From Syntrophaceae bacterium (GTDB lineage: Bacteria > Desulfobacterota > Syntrophia > Syntrophales > UBA5619), in NCBI GenBank assembly GCA_023249795.1, contig JAHFBU010000007.1:3100-17287 (forward strand): a stretch of DNA of 14,188 bases, in the 5' to 3' direction. Under the pieces are notes generated by a model. That model searched no databases and was not told where the DNA came from. It worked only from the letters and a program-made list of their open reading frames with translations. This document shows, in pieces, positions 6,005-13,726 of the stretch. The position numbers were made by a program, and so were the translations under genes. Every line of letters begins with the position of its first letter. Positions within the stretch are counted from its first letter, which is position 1.

Positions 6005-6853
6005 ATGCCGGAACTTCCTGAGGTCGAAACCCTCTGCCGCCAGTTGAACACCGTCCTTCAGGGTCAGGAAATCCTCCGGATCGACATTATGGATCCACGC
6101 CTTGGAAGTGTCGAACGAAAAAGAGGAGGCAGCGGCAAAGTTATCCCGGGCACTTTTACGAGGAAGGTTGCAGAACTGATCGGACAGCGTGTCGCAGCAG
6201 TGACTCGCCGGGGAAAGTACATTCAGCTTCAAATGAATGGAGGCATGACGGTGGAGCTCCACCTCAGGATGTCCGGTCGTCTTCTATATCTGGCGGCCGA
6301 TAAGCCATTATCCCCCAGCATAGTCCCTTACTGTCGCCTGACGATCGGCCTTTCTGCCGGGATATTGTTGTTGATCGATCCGCGCCGTTTCGCGACCTTC
6401 GCCGTGCAGCCGGATAAAATCGCTCCGGTGCTTCCCGATGATCCCCTGGAGGGTCTTCCCGCAAGGCGTCTCCTGGAGATCGCCCGGACGCGGCGGATGC
6501 CGGTGAAATCCTTTCTAATGGATCAGCGGCTTGTCGCCGGGATCGGCAACATCTATGCGTGCGAGATCCTCTTTGCCGCGGGGATCGACCCGCGTCGGCC
6601 TGCGTGCAACCTGACGACGGTGGAATGGCGGAAGGTGTCGAAAGCGGCCAAGGCAATTTTATGCCGGGCCGTCGCCTGCCGGGGCACAACAGTCTCCGAC
6701 TGGAGGGATCTTTTCGGTTGCATCGGCACGAATCAGAACCATCTCGAGGTGTACTCACGTCAGGCGGAACCCTGCCGACGTTGCGGCGGCAGCATTCAAC
6801 GAATTACGCTGGGCGGGCGGGGAACGTGGTTCTGCCCGATCTGTCAGAAATAA
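6005..6853 (+). CDS. mutM: Formamidopyrimidine-DNA glycosylase (Fpg/MutM)
   Basis: 282 residues. It removes oxidised purines such as 8-oxoguanine and Fapy from DNA, then cleaves the strand by beta,delta-elimination (base excision repair). ATG 6005 is preferred to the upstream in-frame TTG at 5990 because the family needs MPELPEVET, whose Pro2 forms the Schiff base with DNA and Glu3 assists. GGAGG at 5992-5996 lies 8 nt upstream of this ATG. K71 in RRGKYI matches E. coli Lys57, shifted by an insert near residues 38-50. R128 (DPRRF) and N182 (GIGNIYACE) match DNA-contacting residues. The C-terminal zinc finger has C257, C260, C277 and C280, with R272 in the beta-hairpin. All catalytic and zinc residues are present, so it should be active. 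A monocistronic arrangement is likely. Confidence 0.97.
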   Translation: MPELPEVETLCRQLNTVLQGQEILRIDIMDPRLGSVERKRGGSGKVIPGTFTRKVAELIGQRVAAVTRRGKYIQLQMNGGMTVELHLRMSGRLLYLAADKPLSPSIVPYCRLTIGLSAGILLLIDPRRFATFAVQPDKIAPVLPDDPLEGLPARRLLEIARTRRMPVKSFLMDQRLVAGIGNIYACEILFAAGIDPRRPACNLTTVEWRKVSKAAKAILCRAVACRGTTVSDWRDLFGCIGTNQNHLEVYSRQAEPCRRCGGSIQRITLGGRGTWFCPICQK

Positions 6854-6923
6854 GGGAGGGGTTTGATTTTGAGCAGAGCAATAATGGCCCACTACGAAAA
6901 AAGGGGAACGAATTCCGAAGCCC

Positions 6924-7217
6924 TTAAAGTTTATCCTCGACAGACTTGATCTTTCCGTCGATTCGGCCCAATGCCCCTTTCCGGTAATCTGCCTGGACCG
7001 TCATGTAAATTCGGCCGCAATCTTTCCGGAGTTCCCTGAAGCAGCGATCCACCACACCCATGACCTCATCCCACTCCCCCTCGACGGCCGTGCTCATCGG
7101 GCCAAGTTTGTAAGGAAGTCCGCTGTCCCTGATGATCTTGACGGCCCTGGCCACATAGGGGCTGACGCTCGTCTGTTTGTCGGTTGGAAAGATTGAGAAA
7201 TGGATGAGCACGCTCAT
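6924..7217 (-). CDS. MTH1187-family thiamine-binding protein
   Basis: A 97-residue ferredoxin-like alpha/beta protein of the MTH1187/YkoF-like (formerly DUF77) family. It opens MSVLIHFSIFPTDK, then VSPYVARAVKIIRDSGLPYKLGPMSTAVEG, with the conserved GLPYKLGPM-TxVEG core, and ends in the expected helix and strand. Homologues form tetramers that bind thiamine or its precursors, and their cellular role is not well defined. ATG 7217 is preceded by AGGAAG at about 7 nt. It lies 19 nt downstream of the hydrolase gene on the same strand, so both share one transcript. It ends 70 bp from convergent mutM; that gap shows no clear terminator. No thiamine riboswitch signature was seen upstream of the pair. 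Confidence 0.88.
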   Translation of the reverse strand: MSVLIHFSIFPTDKQTSVSPYVARAVKIIRDSGLPYKLGPMSTAVEGEWDEVMGVVDRCFRELRKDCGRIYMTVQADYRKGALGRIDGKIKSVEDKL

Positions 7218-7236
7218 AAGTTCTTCCTAAATGCGA

Positions 7237-8049
7237 TCATTCGTCCGACTCTCTTCCGACCACATTGGTGAGGCTTCCGATTCCATCGATTTCGATGGTG
7301 ATTGCGTCCCCTTCCCTGAGGAACACCGGAGGGTTCCTCGTAAAGCCGACCCCCTCCGGCGTTCCGGTCAGAATGACGGTTCCCGGAAGCAGTGAGAAAG
7401 ATCGGCTCAGATCGCTGATCAGCGACGGCACATCGAAAATCATGTCGGAGGTGTTGGAATCCTGCATAACCTGACCATTGAGGATTGCCCGGACCCGAAG
7501 AATGTTCGGATCCGGAATTTCGTCCCGTGTGGCCAGGCAGGGCCCGAGAGGGCAGAAGGTGTCAAAGCTTTTACCCCGCGCCCATTGTTTCTTCTGTTTT
7601 TCAATCTGCCAGTCGCGTGCGCTGACGTCATTTGCACAGGTATATCCCAGAATACACCCGAGAGCCTCCTTGCGGCTCACGTTTTTGGCCCTCCGGCCGA
7701 TAACCACGGCAAGCTCCGCCTCATAATCAACCCGGTCGGGTCCCGCTGAAGGCAGGAGGATCATCTCGTCCGGACCAATGACCGCAGTTGTCGCTTTGAG
7801 AAACAGGACGGGGATGTCCGGTCGGCCGATCTTTGTTTCCTCCGCATGGCGGCTGTAATTGAGTCCGACGGCAAGGATATTGGGGGGATCTATCGGGGAA
7901 AGGAGACGTCCAACGCGGGCCGTCTGTCCGGTCATTTCAAGTTTGCTGAACAGATCTCCCCGAAGGATCCAAGCTTCCTCCGGTCGATCCGTCTTGATGC
8001 TTCCCAGGCAGATATTTCCCTCTTCGGTTAAAAAGCGCACGATTTTCAT
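7237..8049 (-). CDS. Fumarylacetoacetate hydrolase-family protein
   Basis: 270 residues, with the FAH C-terminal domain from about residue 57. Visible motifs: ILAVGLNYSRHAEE (58-71), the metal-ligand segment DYEAELAVVIG with E110 and E112, D141 in CANDVSARDWQ, K160 in ARGKSFDTFCPLGP, and the late TGTPEGVGF loop. Members hydrolyse C-C bonds or isomerise or decarboxylate 2-oxo acids using a divalent metal (acylpyruvases, hydroxyhepta-dienedioate isomerases, oxaloacetate decarboxylases). The sequence does not decide among them. The start is taken at ATG 8049 (MKIVRFLT), 7 nt after GGAG. ATG 8055 is only 1 nt from the GGAG and the TTG at 8067 lies upstream of it. It is first gene of an operon with the thiamine-binding protein, and the pairing gives no clear pathway. 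Confidence 0.92.
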   Translation of the reverse strand: MKIVRFLTEEGNICLGSIKTDRPEEAWILRGDLFSKLEMTGQTARVGRLLSPIDPPNILAVGLNYSRHAEETKIGRPDIPVLFLKATTAVIGPDEMILLPSAGPDRVDYEAELAVVIGRRAKNVSRKEALGCILGYTCANDVSARDWQIEKQKKQWARGKSFDTFCPLGPCLATRDEIPDPNILRVRAILNGQVMQDSNTSDMIFDVPSLISDLSRSFSLLPGTVILTGTPEGVGFTRNPPVFLREGDAITIEIDGIGSLTNVVGRESDE

Positions 8050-8274
8050 TGCCATTCTCCAAACCAATATTTTGCTTCTATATAGCAGTCTCCGTAAAAA
8101 AAAGGAATTCCTTTACGGAATCTGCTTTGCGCTGATGCTTTCCTGTGTTAAAAGAATGCCGCATCATGAATATGCTGTTGCGTCCAGGCAGGGAGCCTCA
8201 TTTGATCCTCGTGCTCGAGTGCGGAACGATGATCGGGAAGGGAAGTCCGCAAGCATTCTCATGGAACGTCCAAG
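8050..8274. other. Divergent intergenic region between the hydrolase and the Mla-type operon
   Basis: 225 bp with starts pointing outward on both sides. An imperfect hairpin (CAG-N2-TCCGTAAA at 8088-8098, TTTACGGA-N2-CTG at 8112-8124) encloses GGAATTCC. A TATATAG at 8085-8079 could serve as the minus-strand -10. No good plus-strand promoter is evident. Open frames here lack ribosome sites and were not called. Confidence 0.4.
8088..8124. repeat. Inverted repeat / hairpin in the divergent promoter region
   Basis: TCCGTAAA (8091-8098) is the exact complement of TTTACGGA (8112-8119). Outside these, CAG and CTG can also pair across a 2-base mismatch. The 13-nt interior ends in a GGAATTCC palindrome. 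It sits over the expected -35 position of the minus-strand hydrolase promoter, so an operator is more likely than a terminator. Confidence 0.5.
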
Positions 8275-9063
8275 ATGATTTCCGTAATGATTGCTGCCAT
8301 CGGCAATATCGGCAGGGCCGCCATGCTTGGGACATCTTCGTTACGCGGCACCCTTGCGTTTGCCGTCCGCGTCTTCCTCAATTTTTTCGATCGTCGGACA
8401 TACAACAGCGCGTCACTGATGGTTTTCATACATCAACTCTATTTCACCTCGGTCCAGATACTGCCACTGTTCCTTTTCGTGGCGGTTATCTTCGGCTTCC
8501 TGATTAACGGCATGGCCTTTAATGCGGTGAAGAACATGGACTATCTGGGACGGCTGCTCATGGGTTTCGTTGTGACTGAGCTGTCCCCCTTTATAACGGT
8601 GCTGCTCATAGCGCTCCGTTCCAGTTCGGCGATCAACACCGAAATCGCGGTGATGAAGGTCAACCGGGAAATGAGCACGCTCAATAGTTTCCGGATCGAT
8701 CTGATCCATTATCTCTTCATTCCGCGAATTTTGAACGGGGTGTTTTCGATGGTCCTCCTCACCAGCCTTTTCGCACTCGTGGTCCTCTCGACCGGGCTCC
8801 TTGTCTCAAGCCTGGTCTTCGGAACCAGCGTGGACACCTATGTCGATACATTGTTGCGTTCCACCGATGTTCTGGATATCGTCATCCTGCTGATCAAGTG
8901 CGCAACCTTCGGGTTTTTTATAACGCTGATCCCGATTCGTATAGGCCTGAGCGCTTCGGAGGAGCTGACGAGCATCCCCATTTCGGTCTTGAATGGCATG
9001 GTCAAGGTCTTCGTGGCCATCGTAACCATAGAGGTGTTGTCATCGATCATCAGATTCATTTGA
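8275..9063 (+). CDS. Divergent MlaE-like ABC permease
   Basis: 262 residues with about five hydrophobic helices, the length and order of the MlaE/YrbE permease family, which moves phospholipids between membranes together with an MCE protein. Recognisable anchors are QLYFTSVQILPLF, ELSPFITVLLIALRSSSAINTEI, the IDLIHYLFIPRILNGVFS segment, LIKCATFGFFITLIP, and a C-terminal GLSASEELTSIPISVLNGMV. Compared with E. coli MlaE ([25 protein letters not shown]), several glycines are replaced (GP to SP, GRAGSA to LRSSSA), so this is an unusual member. The ATG at 8275 has only a weak upstream GGAA; ATG 8287 is an alternative. The stop (9061-9063) overlaps the TTG start of the next gene. It heads a four-gene operon. 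Confidence 0.85.
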   Translation: MISVMIAAIGNIGRAAMLGTSSLRGTLAFAVRVFLNFFDRRTYNSASLMVFIHQLYFTSVQILPLFLFVAVIFGFLINGMAFNAVKNMDYLGRLLMGFVVTELSPFITVLLIALRSSSAINTEIAVMKVNREMSTLNSFRIDLIHYLFIPRILNGVFSMVLLTSLFALVVLSTGLLVSSLVFGTSVDTYVDTLLRSTDVLDIVILLIKCATFGFFITLIPIRIGLSASEELTSIPISVLNGMVKVFVAIVTIEVLSSIIRFI

Positions 9064-9530
9064 CGTTCTTCGATAGCGAAGACGCCCTGCAGACTTCGTT
9101 GAACGCTTTTCTGGAGGAACACAGAGAGCATCTGGGGCTGGTCTCCCCGGATATCCCCCTGATCTCGAATTTGCCCGTATGGAGCAACATCGCCCTGATC
9201 CGCCAGTACCATGAGAACATGCCTTGGGAAGAGGCCAAGGCATTGGCGGTTGAGCTTCTGGAACGATTTGGCATGGCAAAAATCGTCGAGCAGAGAAGCC
9301 ATTCACTAAATAAGGAGGAGCTCTTTTGCGTGATGCTTATGAGAGCGGCAATGGTCCGCGAAGCGGTCGTCGTTCTGGACAGACCTTTTCGGATTCTATC
9401 CAACCTCCCGGAAGGGTGCTTTCTTACGGATGCCTTCCATAAGGTCGATGATTTGATTGCAGAAGCCCATATTTTCGATTATAATTGGGAAAAAGGGCGA
9501 TACGGGGCAACGGATTGTGCAAAGGATTGA
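9060..9530 (+). CDS. Truncated, degenerate ABC-ATPase-like protein (pseudo-MlaF)
   Basis: A 156-residue protein occupying the position of the ATPase gene in an Mla-type operon. It aligns by eye with the later two-thirds of MlaF. The helical-domain region PDIPLISNLPVWSNIALI is followed by EEAKALAVELLERFGM, LNKEELFCVMLMRAAMV at the signature position, and AVVVLDRPF (102-110) at Walker B. The Walker A half is absent, the Q-loop Gln is missing, LSGG reads LNKE, the catalytic Glu after Walker B is R108, and no switch-His motif is visible near the C-terminus. It cannot be an ordinary ATPase. The frame is intact and overlaps both neighbours (TTG start at 9060 in a TTGA overlap; end overlapping mlaD by 14 nt), so it looks maintained rather than decaying. 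The start codon is uncertain. Confidence 0.7.
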   Translation: MTFFDSEDALQTSLNAFLEEHREHLGLVSPDIPLISNLPVWSNIALIRQYHENMPWEEAKALAVELLERFGMAKIVEQRSHSLNKEELFCVMLMRAAMVREAVVVLDRPFRILSNLPEGCFLTDAFHKVDDLIAEAHIFDYNWEKGRYGATDCAKD

Positions 9531-10467
9531 ATTCAAGGTAGGGCTCTTCATTGCGATTACATCCCTTCTGATCATGGCCTCAATTGGATATGTGGCCTAC
9601 AAGAAAGGGGTGTTTTCCAAGGTCCATACTTACACTCTTTCATCCAAGTCGGGCGATAACCTGACGGAAGGGATGCCCGTAGCCGTCTGGGGCTTCACGA
9701 TCGGCCGCGTCAGTGCGCTGGAGTTGAACGATCAGGGAATCGTTCTCATCCGGATCAAGATCCCGGATCGCCATAATAGAATGATCCGGGCGAACAGCAA
9801 GTTTGTTATTGACAAGCCGCTGATCGGCTCACCGCGGATCATCGTCCAGACGAACAATCTGAACGCTCTGCCTCTATCTCCTGAAATGGTTCCTGAACTG
9901 ACCGAATCCAATGACATCAACGAAATCATCAAGCGGGCGCGGCCGATCGTCGACAAGGCCGACCGGATCATGGCCAATATCGAACATATTACGGCGAGCT
10001 TGTCCGATCCGGCTGGGGATGTGAACCGGATCCTCCGGAACGCGGAGACGCTGACTGCCCGGTTTTCCAAGAAAGACTCCCTGCTGGCTATGGCCGTCGG
10101 CGATCCGGAAAGCGTGAAATCGATACACGAAGCCATCAATAAGCTCAGGGACATCACTGTCAAGGTGGATGGGATCCTCAAGCGGGTCGATGGGATGGCC
10201 GGCAAGACCGATGAGGAAATCTACGGCCAAGACGGCATCCTGCCTCAGTTGCGGAACATCCTCCGCGACCTGCTGGGGAAACTGGCGAAGATTGACGTTA
10301 CATTCGACAACATCAACAAGGTGAGTTATGAGGCGGCCGATTCCGCGAAGGATCTGAAAGGGCTGCGGAATGCGTTGGATGAAACGGTGAAGTCGATCGG
10401 CAATCTGGCCGATGAGATCGACAGGAAGATTCCCTTCAAGGCGCGACCGGAGATAAAGCTGCCATGA
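9517..10467 (+). CDS. MCE-domain protein (MlaD-like)
   Basis: 316 residues from GTG 9517, chosen because it yields the usual short MQRIEFKVGLF start directly before the membrane anchor. The frame also has a TTG at 9457, but that would add 20 polar residues. Layout: one N-terminal transmembrane helix (about 8-28), an MCE domain (about 37-113, with YTLSSKSGDNLTEGMPVAVWGFTIGRV and KPLIGSPRIIVQT), then a long heptad-like, charged helical region (about 140-310) suggesting an elongated coiled coil. MCE proteins form hexameric rings in the periplasm that carry lipid between membranes. A GGGG lies about 9 nt before the start. The 5' end overlaps the pseudo-ATPase by 14 nt, and the 3' end shares ATGA with the lipoprotein gene. 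Confidence 0.9.
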   Translation: MQRIEFKVGLFIAITSLLIMASIGYVAYKKGVFSKVHTYTLSSKSGDNLTEGMPVAVWGFTIGRVSALELNDQGIVLIRIKIPDRHNRMIRANSKFVIDKPLIGSPRIIVQTNNLNALPLSPEMVPELTESNDINEIIKRARPIVDKADRIMANIEHITASLSDPAGDVNRILRNAETLTARFSKKDSLLAMAVGDPESVKSIHEAINKLRDITVKVDGILKRVDGMAGKTDEEIYGQDGILPQLRNILRDLLGKLAKIDVTFDNINKVSYEAADSAKDLKGLRNALDETVKSIGNLADEIDRKIPFKARPEIKLP

Positions 10468-11132
10468 AGAAGGCATTTTCTCTTCTTTTCTTGATCTTTT
10501 TGCTGACCGGTTGTGGCAGCAAGCCTGCGCCCGTGTGGATCGCGGCGGGTCATCAGCAGTTGGGGAATTTTAAACAAGATTTTCTGATCGGCCGCGAGCC
10601 GCCCATTACGGAGATCCATTTCAAGAAGGCCGTCGAGGAGATCAAGAAGGGCGGGGATATCGATCTTTTGGGGAAGGTGTGGCTGACGCGTATGGCCCTG
10701 CAGATCGCCGTTCTGAGAGAGCCGGAGGATGGCGATTACCTGAAGGTTGAGGCTGTGGAGTCCATCCCCGCAAACCGTAATTATTATCTTTTCCTAAAGG
10801 GGGGGGTGGCCAAGGTGGACTTGTTGCTCCTGCCGGAACCCTATCGTCCGCTTTGGGCGGCGTTACAAAGCGGCGATGCCCCGAAGGCGGCGAACGCAAT
10901 CGCCGCGATCAATGACCCGCTATCCCGTCTGATTGCCGCGGGTCTGGCCGTCCGCCACAAGCTGGAGACTGAGGCGATCCTCCAGACCGCTGTGGAAACT
11001 GCTTCGCAGAACGGTTGGAAGATGGCGCTGCTGGCCTGGCTCGAACGTCTGAAATCTTTTTATGAAGCGGCTGGGAGCGCCGAAAAGGCCCTCGCCATCG
11101 AATCCCGAATTGAAATAATGAGTTCGAAATAG
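10464..11132 (+). CDS. Lipoprotein of the Mla/MCE operon, helical-repeat-like
   Basis: 222 residues with a lipoprotein signal peptide: MKK, a hydrophobic stretch, and the lipobox LTGC with C17 as the lipidated residue, so the mature protein is anchored in the cell envelope. The remainder is mostly helical. The second half (for example ALQSGDAPKAANAIAAIND, then WKMALLAWLERLKSFYEAAG) resembles TPR-type helical repeats, without a family I recognise. The gene starts in an ATGA overlap with the MCE gene, so it is coupled to it. Operons of this type often end with an outer-membrane or periplasmic lipoprotein that completes the lipid path, and that is the likely role here by context. The stop codon is 2 bp from the convergent aminotransferase stop. 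Confidence 0.85.
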   Translation: MKKAFSLLFLIFLLTGCGSKPAPVWIAAGHQQLGNFKQDFLIGREPPITEIHFKKAVEEIKKGGDIDLLGKVWLTRMALQIAVLREPEDGDYLKVEAVESIPANRNYYLFLKGGVAKVDLLLLPEPYRPLWAALQSGDAPKAANAIAAINDPLSRLIAAGLAVRHKLETEAILQTAVETASQNGWKMALLAWLERLKSFYEAAGSAEKALAIESRIEIMSSK

Positions 11133-11134
11133 GG

Positions 11135-12319
11135 TTATTTCAGAGCTTCGGCTATCCTGTCGAGCCCTTTGTCTATGTTTGCCATGGACGTTGCGTAAGA
11201 CAGTCGAAAATTGTCGTCTGCGCCAAATGCTATCCCCGGTACAATGGCCACTTTCGCGTCGTTCAACAACATATCAGCAAGGTCAAGAGATCCTTTAATC
11301 TGCCTGCCCTTGATGGTCTTTCCCGCTAAGGAGGAAAAGTTCGGGAAGATATAAAATGCGCCCTCCGGTTCGACATAAGTCAGCCCCGGTATCCCGTCCA
11401 GGCGCTTCATGATATGTCGTCTCCTTTTATCAAATTCCGCCACCATTGCCTGCACGACGCTGTCCGGCGTGATCAGGGCCTCCATGGCGGCCGCCTGTGT
11501 CATGGTCGCGGGGTTCGACGTAGAATGCGACTGAAGGTTATCGATGGCTGAAATGATCTCCCTGTTGTCGGAAGCGAGATAACCGATACGCCAGCCCGTC
11601 ATGGCGTACGTTTTTGACACGCCGTTGACCACGATCGTCTGCGCCTTCACCTCCTTCGAGAGGGAGGCGATGGAAGTATGCTGTTTCCCGTTGTAAATGA
11701 TTTTTTCATAAATCTCGTCGGAGATAATCAGCAGGTTGTGATTCAAGGCGATGTCCGCAAGTTTCTCCAGAGCGCCTGCAGAAAGCACCGCACCCGTGGG
11801 GTTTGAAGGCGAGTTCACGATCATGGCTTTTGTCTTGGTTGTGATCTTTTGCTCAAGCAGCTCATAATCGATCTCGAAATTCCTCGACTCGTCGAGCCGC
11901 ACAAAAACCGGAACCCCATCGGCGATCTTGACCTGTTCCTCATAAGAAACCCAGTAAGGCGAGAAGATGATCACTTCGTCGCCGGGATTCAATATCGCCG
12001 TGAAAATATTGTACAGCGAATGCTTGGCGCCGCAGGAAATGATAATGTCCGAAGGCTTGTACTCAAGCCCGTTTTCTTTCTTGAATTTCCCGGCTACGGC
12101 AGCCTTGAGTTCGGGCAGTCCGGATGCCGGCGTGTATCGGGTTTTGTTGTCCTTGATTGCGTTTATGCCGGCATCCTTGATGTTTTCCGGTGTGTTAAAG
12201 TCAGGTTCGCCAGCGCCGAAACCAACGAGGTCCACGCCGTCTTTGATCATCTGTTTTGCCTTTGCGTCGATTGCCAATGTCAGCGAAGGCGCCACTTTCT
12301 TCAGTCTGTTTGCGATCAT
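11135..12319 (-). CDS. aspC: Class I aspartate-family aminotransferase (PLP)
   Basis: 394 residues, fold type I. NSPSNPTG (169-176) carries the conserved Asn, D201 and Y204 lie in ISDEIYEKI, and the PLP lysine is K236 in GVSKTYAMTGWRIGYL. A C-terminal FRLSYATS supplies the substrate-carboxylate arginine. The pattern is that of the subgroup I-gamma (1b) aspartate/prephenate aminotransferases common in Deltaproteobacteria and Bacillota. The main reaction is presumably aspartate with 2-oxoglutarate; prephenate use cannot be excluded. ATG 12319 is preceded by a GGGGG tract at about 8 nt. It follows apgM by 37 nt on the same strand, so they are likely co-transcribed. It is convergent with the Mla-type operon with no room for a terminator between stops. 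The symbol is used in the broad sense. Confidence 0.93.
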   Translation of the reverse strand: MIANRLKKVAPSLTLAIDAKAKQMIKDGVDLVGFGAGEPDFNTPENIKDAGINAIKDNKTRYTPASGLPELKAAVAGKFKKENGLEYKPSDIIISCGAKHSLYNIFTAILNPGDEVIIFSPYWVSYEEQVKIADGVPVFVRLDESRNFEIDYELLEQKITTKTKAMIVNSPSNPTGAVLSAGALEKLADIALNHNLLIISDEIYEKIIYNGKQHTSIASLSKEVKAQTIVVNGVSKTYAMTGWRIGYLASDNREIISAIDNLQSHSTSNPATMTQAAAMEALITPDSVVQAMVAEFDKRRRHIMKRLDGIPGLTYVEPEGAFYIFPNFSSLAGKTIKGRQIKGSLDLADMLLNDAKVAIVPGIAFGADDNFRLSYATSMANIDKGLDRIAEALK

Positions 12320-12356
12320 TATTCAAACCCCCAGGATATTACTTCATAATAAGAGC

Positions 12357-13565
12357 TCAGGCTCCGAATTTTTCGAGTCTGCGGGCGTGGGCGAGGGCGA
12401 GTCCCATGAGGTACACCGTGGGCAATCTCCCGAGACCGCCCGCGATGCAGTCTCGTTCGCCGAATCGATCCACCCGGTCCGGTCGGCAGGTGGCCGATGA
12501 GAGCAGAACCGGCAGGGGATGCCAGCTGTGAGAGGCGAGAGCGGCCGGCGTTGAATGATCACCCGTAACGACAAGGACGTCTGGTTTGAGATCGGTAATC
12601 AGCGGGATCAGCCTATCCACCTCTTCAATCACGGCCACCTTTGCGTCAAAATCCCCGTCTTCGCCTCTGGAATCCGTAGGTTTGACATGAAGGAAGAAAA
12701 AATCGTGCTGACTGTAACGGTCACGAAGGGCGAGAAACTCCTCCCTGATGGATGAAGGTTGAGGGCCGATCACCATTCCCAGAAGGCGGGCGATGCCGCG
12801 ATACATGGGATAACCGGCGATGGCCAGGGCATTCAGTCCAAACCGCTCCATCACGCTGGGGTAGCGATGGTACCGGGAATATCCCCTGAGAAGCATCATG
12901 TTCGCCTTCTCTTCGTCGGAAAGGATTTCTCCGGCTCTGTGGATCAGTTTCTGTAGCAGGGCTGCCGTTTCCTTCGCCTCCGGAACCAGGGCGTTCGGAG
13001 ACAGAGGAGGAAGTCCGGTCTTCTGTGGATCGGTTTCAAGGATTTCCTCCCGGAGACCATCCCCCCTCAGGACCAAAAGAGCGCGATGCTCCCGAACCGG
13101 TTCAAAGATGATCTCTATGTCTGAAAGCTTTTGGATGTTTTGCTGGAGCTTCCGGCAGATTCGCTGGTTGGTCGCGTTGTCGATTCTGCCGGCCCGCCGA
13201 TCGATAATGGTTCCATTTGCGTCGATCGTGGCGAAATTAATCCGGATAAGGAGATCCCGATCGGTCATTGGGAAATCGATCCCTGCCGCCTCCAGGATTC
13301 CCCTGCCGATGTTATTCTTTATGGGATCATAGCCGAAAAGTGCGAAGTGCGCCGGACCGCTTCCCGGTGTAATGCCATATCCGACGGGATCCAGAAGCCC
13401 GCAGACGGAAGTTCTGGCCAGGGCATCGAGGTTGGGTGTTTTTGCCGATTCCAGCTCTGTCTGATTTGTTCCTTCCATCGGGAGGCCACCGAGACCGTCC
13501 ATGATCAGAAAGATAATCTTCGTATTATTTTTTATAACCAGTGAATCGATAAATTCCGGGTTCAT
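12357..13565 (-). CDS. apgM: 2,3-bisphosphoglycerate-independent phosphoglycerate mutase, archaeal type
   Basis: 402 residues of the alkaline-phosphatase superfamily, interconverting 3- and 2-phosphoglycerate in glycolysis and gluconeogenesis. Metal-ligand and catalytic segments: D23 in IMDGLGG, the nucleophilic S69 in TPGSGPAHFALFGYDP, the KPTDSRGEDGDFDAKV stretch (about 295-310), D336 and H337 in VVTGDHSTP, and H346/H349 in SHSWHP. The length and the DFDAKV...IEEVD segment fit the archaeal-type ApgM rather than GpmI (about 510 residues). ATG 13565 has GAGGTGAGG immediately upstream. It is first of a two-gene unit with the aminotransferase. ApgM is scattered through bacteria, including anaerobic Deltaproteobacteria. 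All expected active-site residues appear present. Confidence 0.94.
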   Translation of the reverse strand: MNPEFIDSLVIKNNTKIIFLIMDGLGGLPMEGTNQTELESAKTPNLDALARTSVCGLLDPVGYGITPGSGPAHFALFGYDPIKNNIGRGILEAAGIDFPMTDRDLLIRINFATIDANGTIIDRRAGRIDNATNQRICRKLQQNIQKLSDIEIIFEPVREHRALLVLRGDGLREEILETDPQKTGLPPLSPNALVPEAKETAALLQKLIHRAGEILSDEEKANMMLLRGYSRYHRYPSVMERFGLNALAIAGYPMYRGIARLLGMVIGPQPSSIREEFLALRDRYSQHDFFFLHVKPTDSRGEDGDFDAKVAVIEEVDRLIPLITDLKPDVLVVTGDHSTPAALASHSWHPLPVLLSSATCRPDRVDRFGERDCIAGGLGRLPTVYLMGLALAHARRLEKFGA

Positions 13566-13726
13566 GGCCTCACCTCATAACGAATTGGGAATGCATACCC
13601 GATGCCTTGCCTTGCGGATATAAAATCAGTTCCCAAAATGGTGGACGGATTATGGCACAAGCACCTCTATCATTACAAGCACGAAGAGGAGATCGGTGTC
13701 GGCTAAAGCCCCAATTGAAAAATTCC

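Noticed and set aside
6854..6923. Bidirectional terminator between mutM and the thiamine-binding gene
   Set aside because: No stem of useful length with flanking T runs was found in the 70-bp gap.
8157..8278. 40-codon plus-strand frame ending in an ATGA overlap with the MlaE-like start
   Set aside because: The overlap is suggestive of coupling, but there is no Shine-Dalgarno and the Arg-rich, low-pattern sequence matches nothing I know. It was also examined as a possible missing Walker A fragment for the truncated ATPase; no G-x4-G-K-S/T motif is present in any frame.
9457..9516. Upstream TTG start for the MCE gene
   Set aside because: It would add 20 polar residues before the membrane anchor and extend the overlap with the ATPase-like gene. 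GTG 9517 gives the standard short N-terminus.
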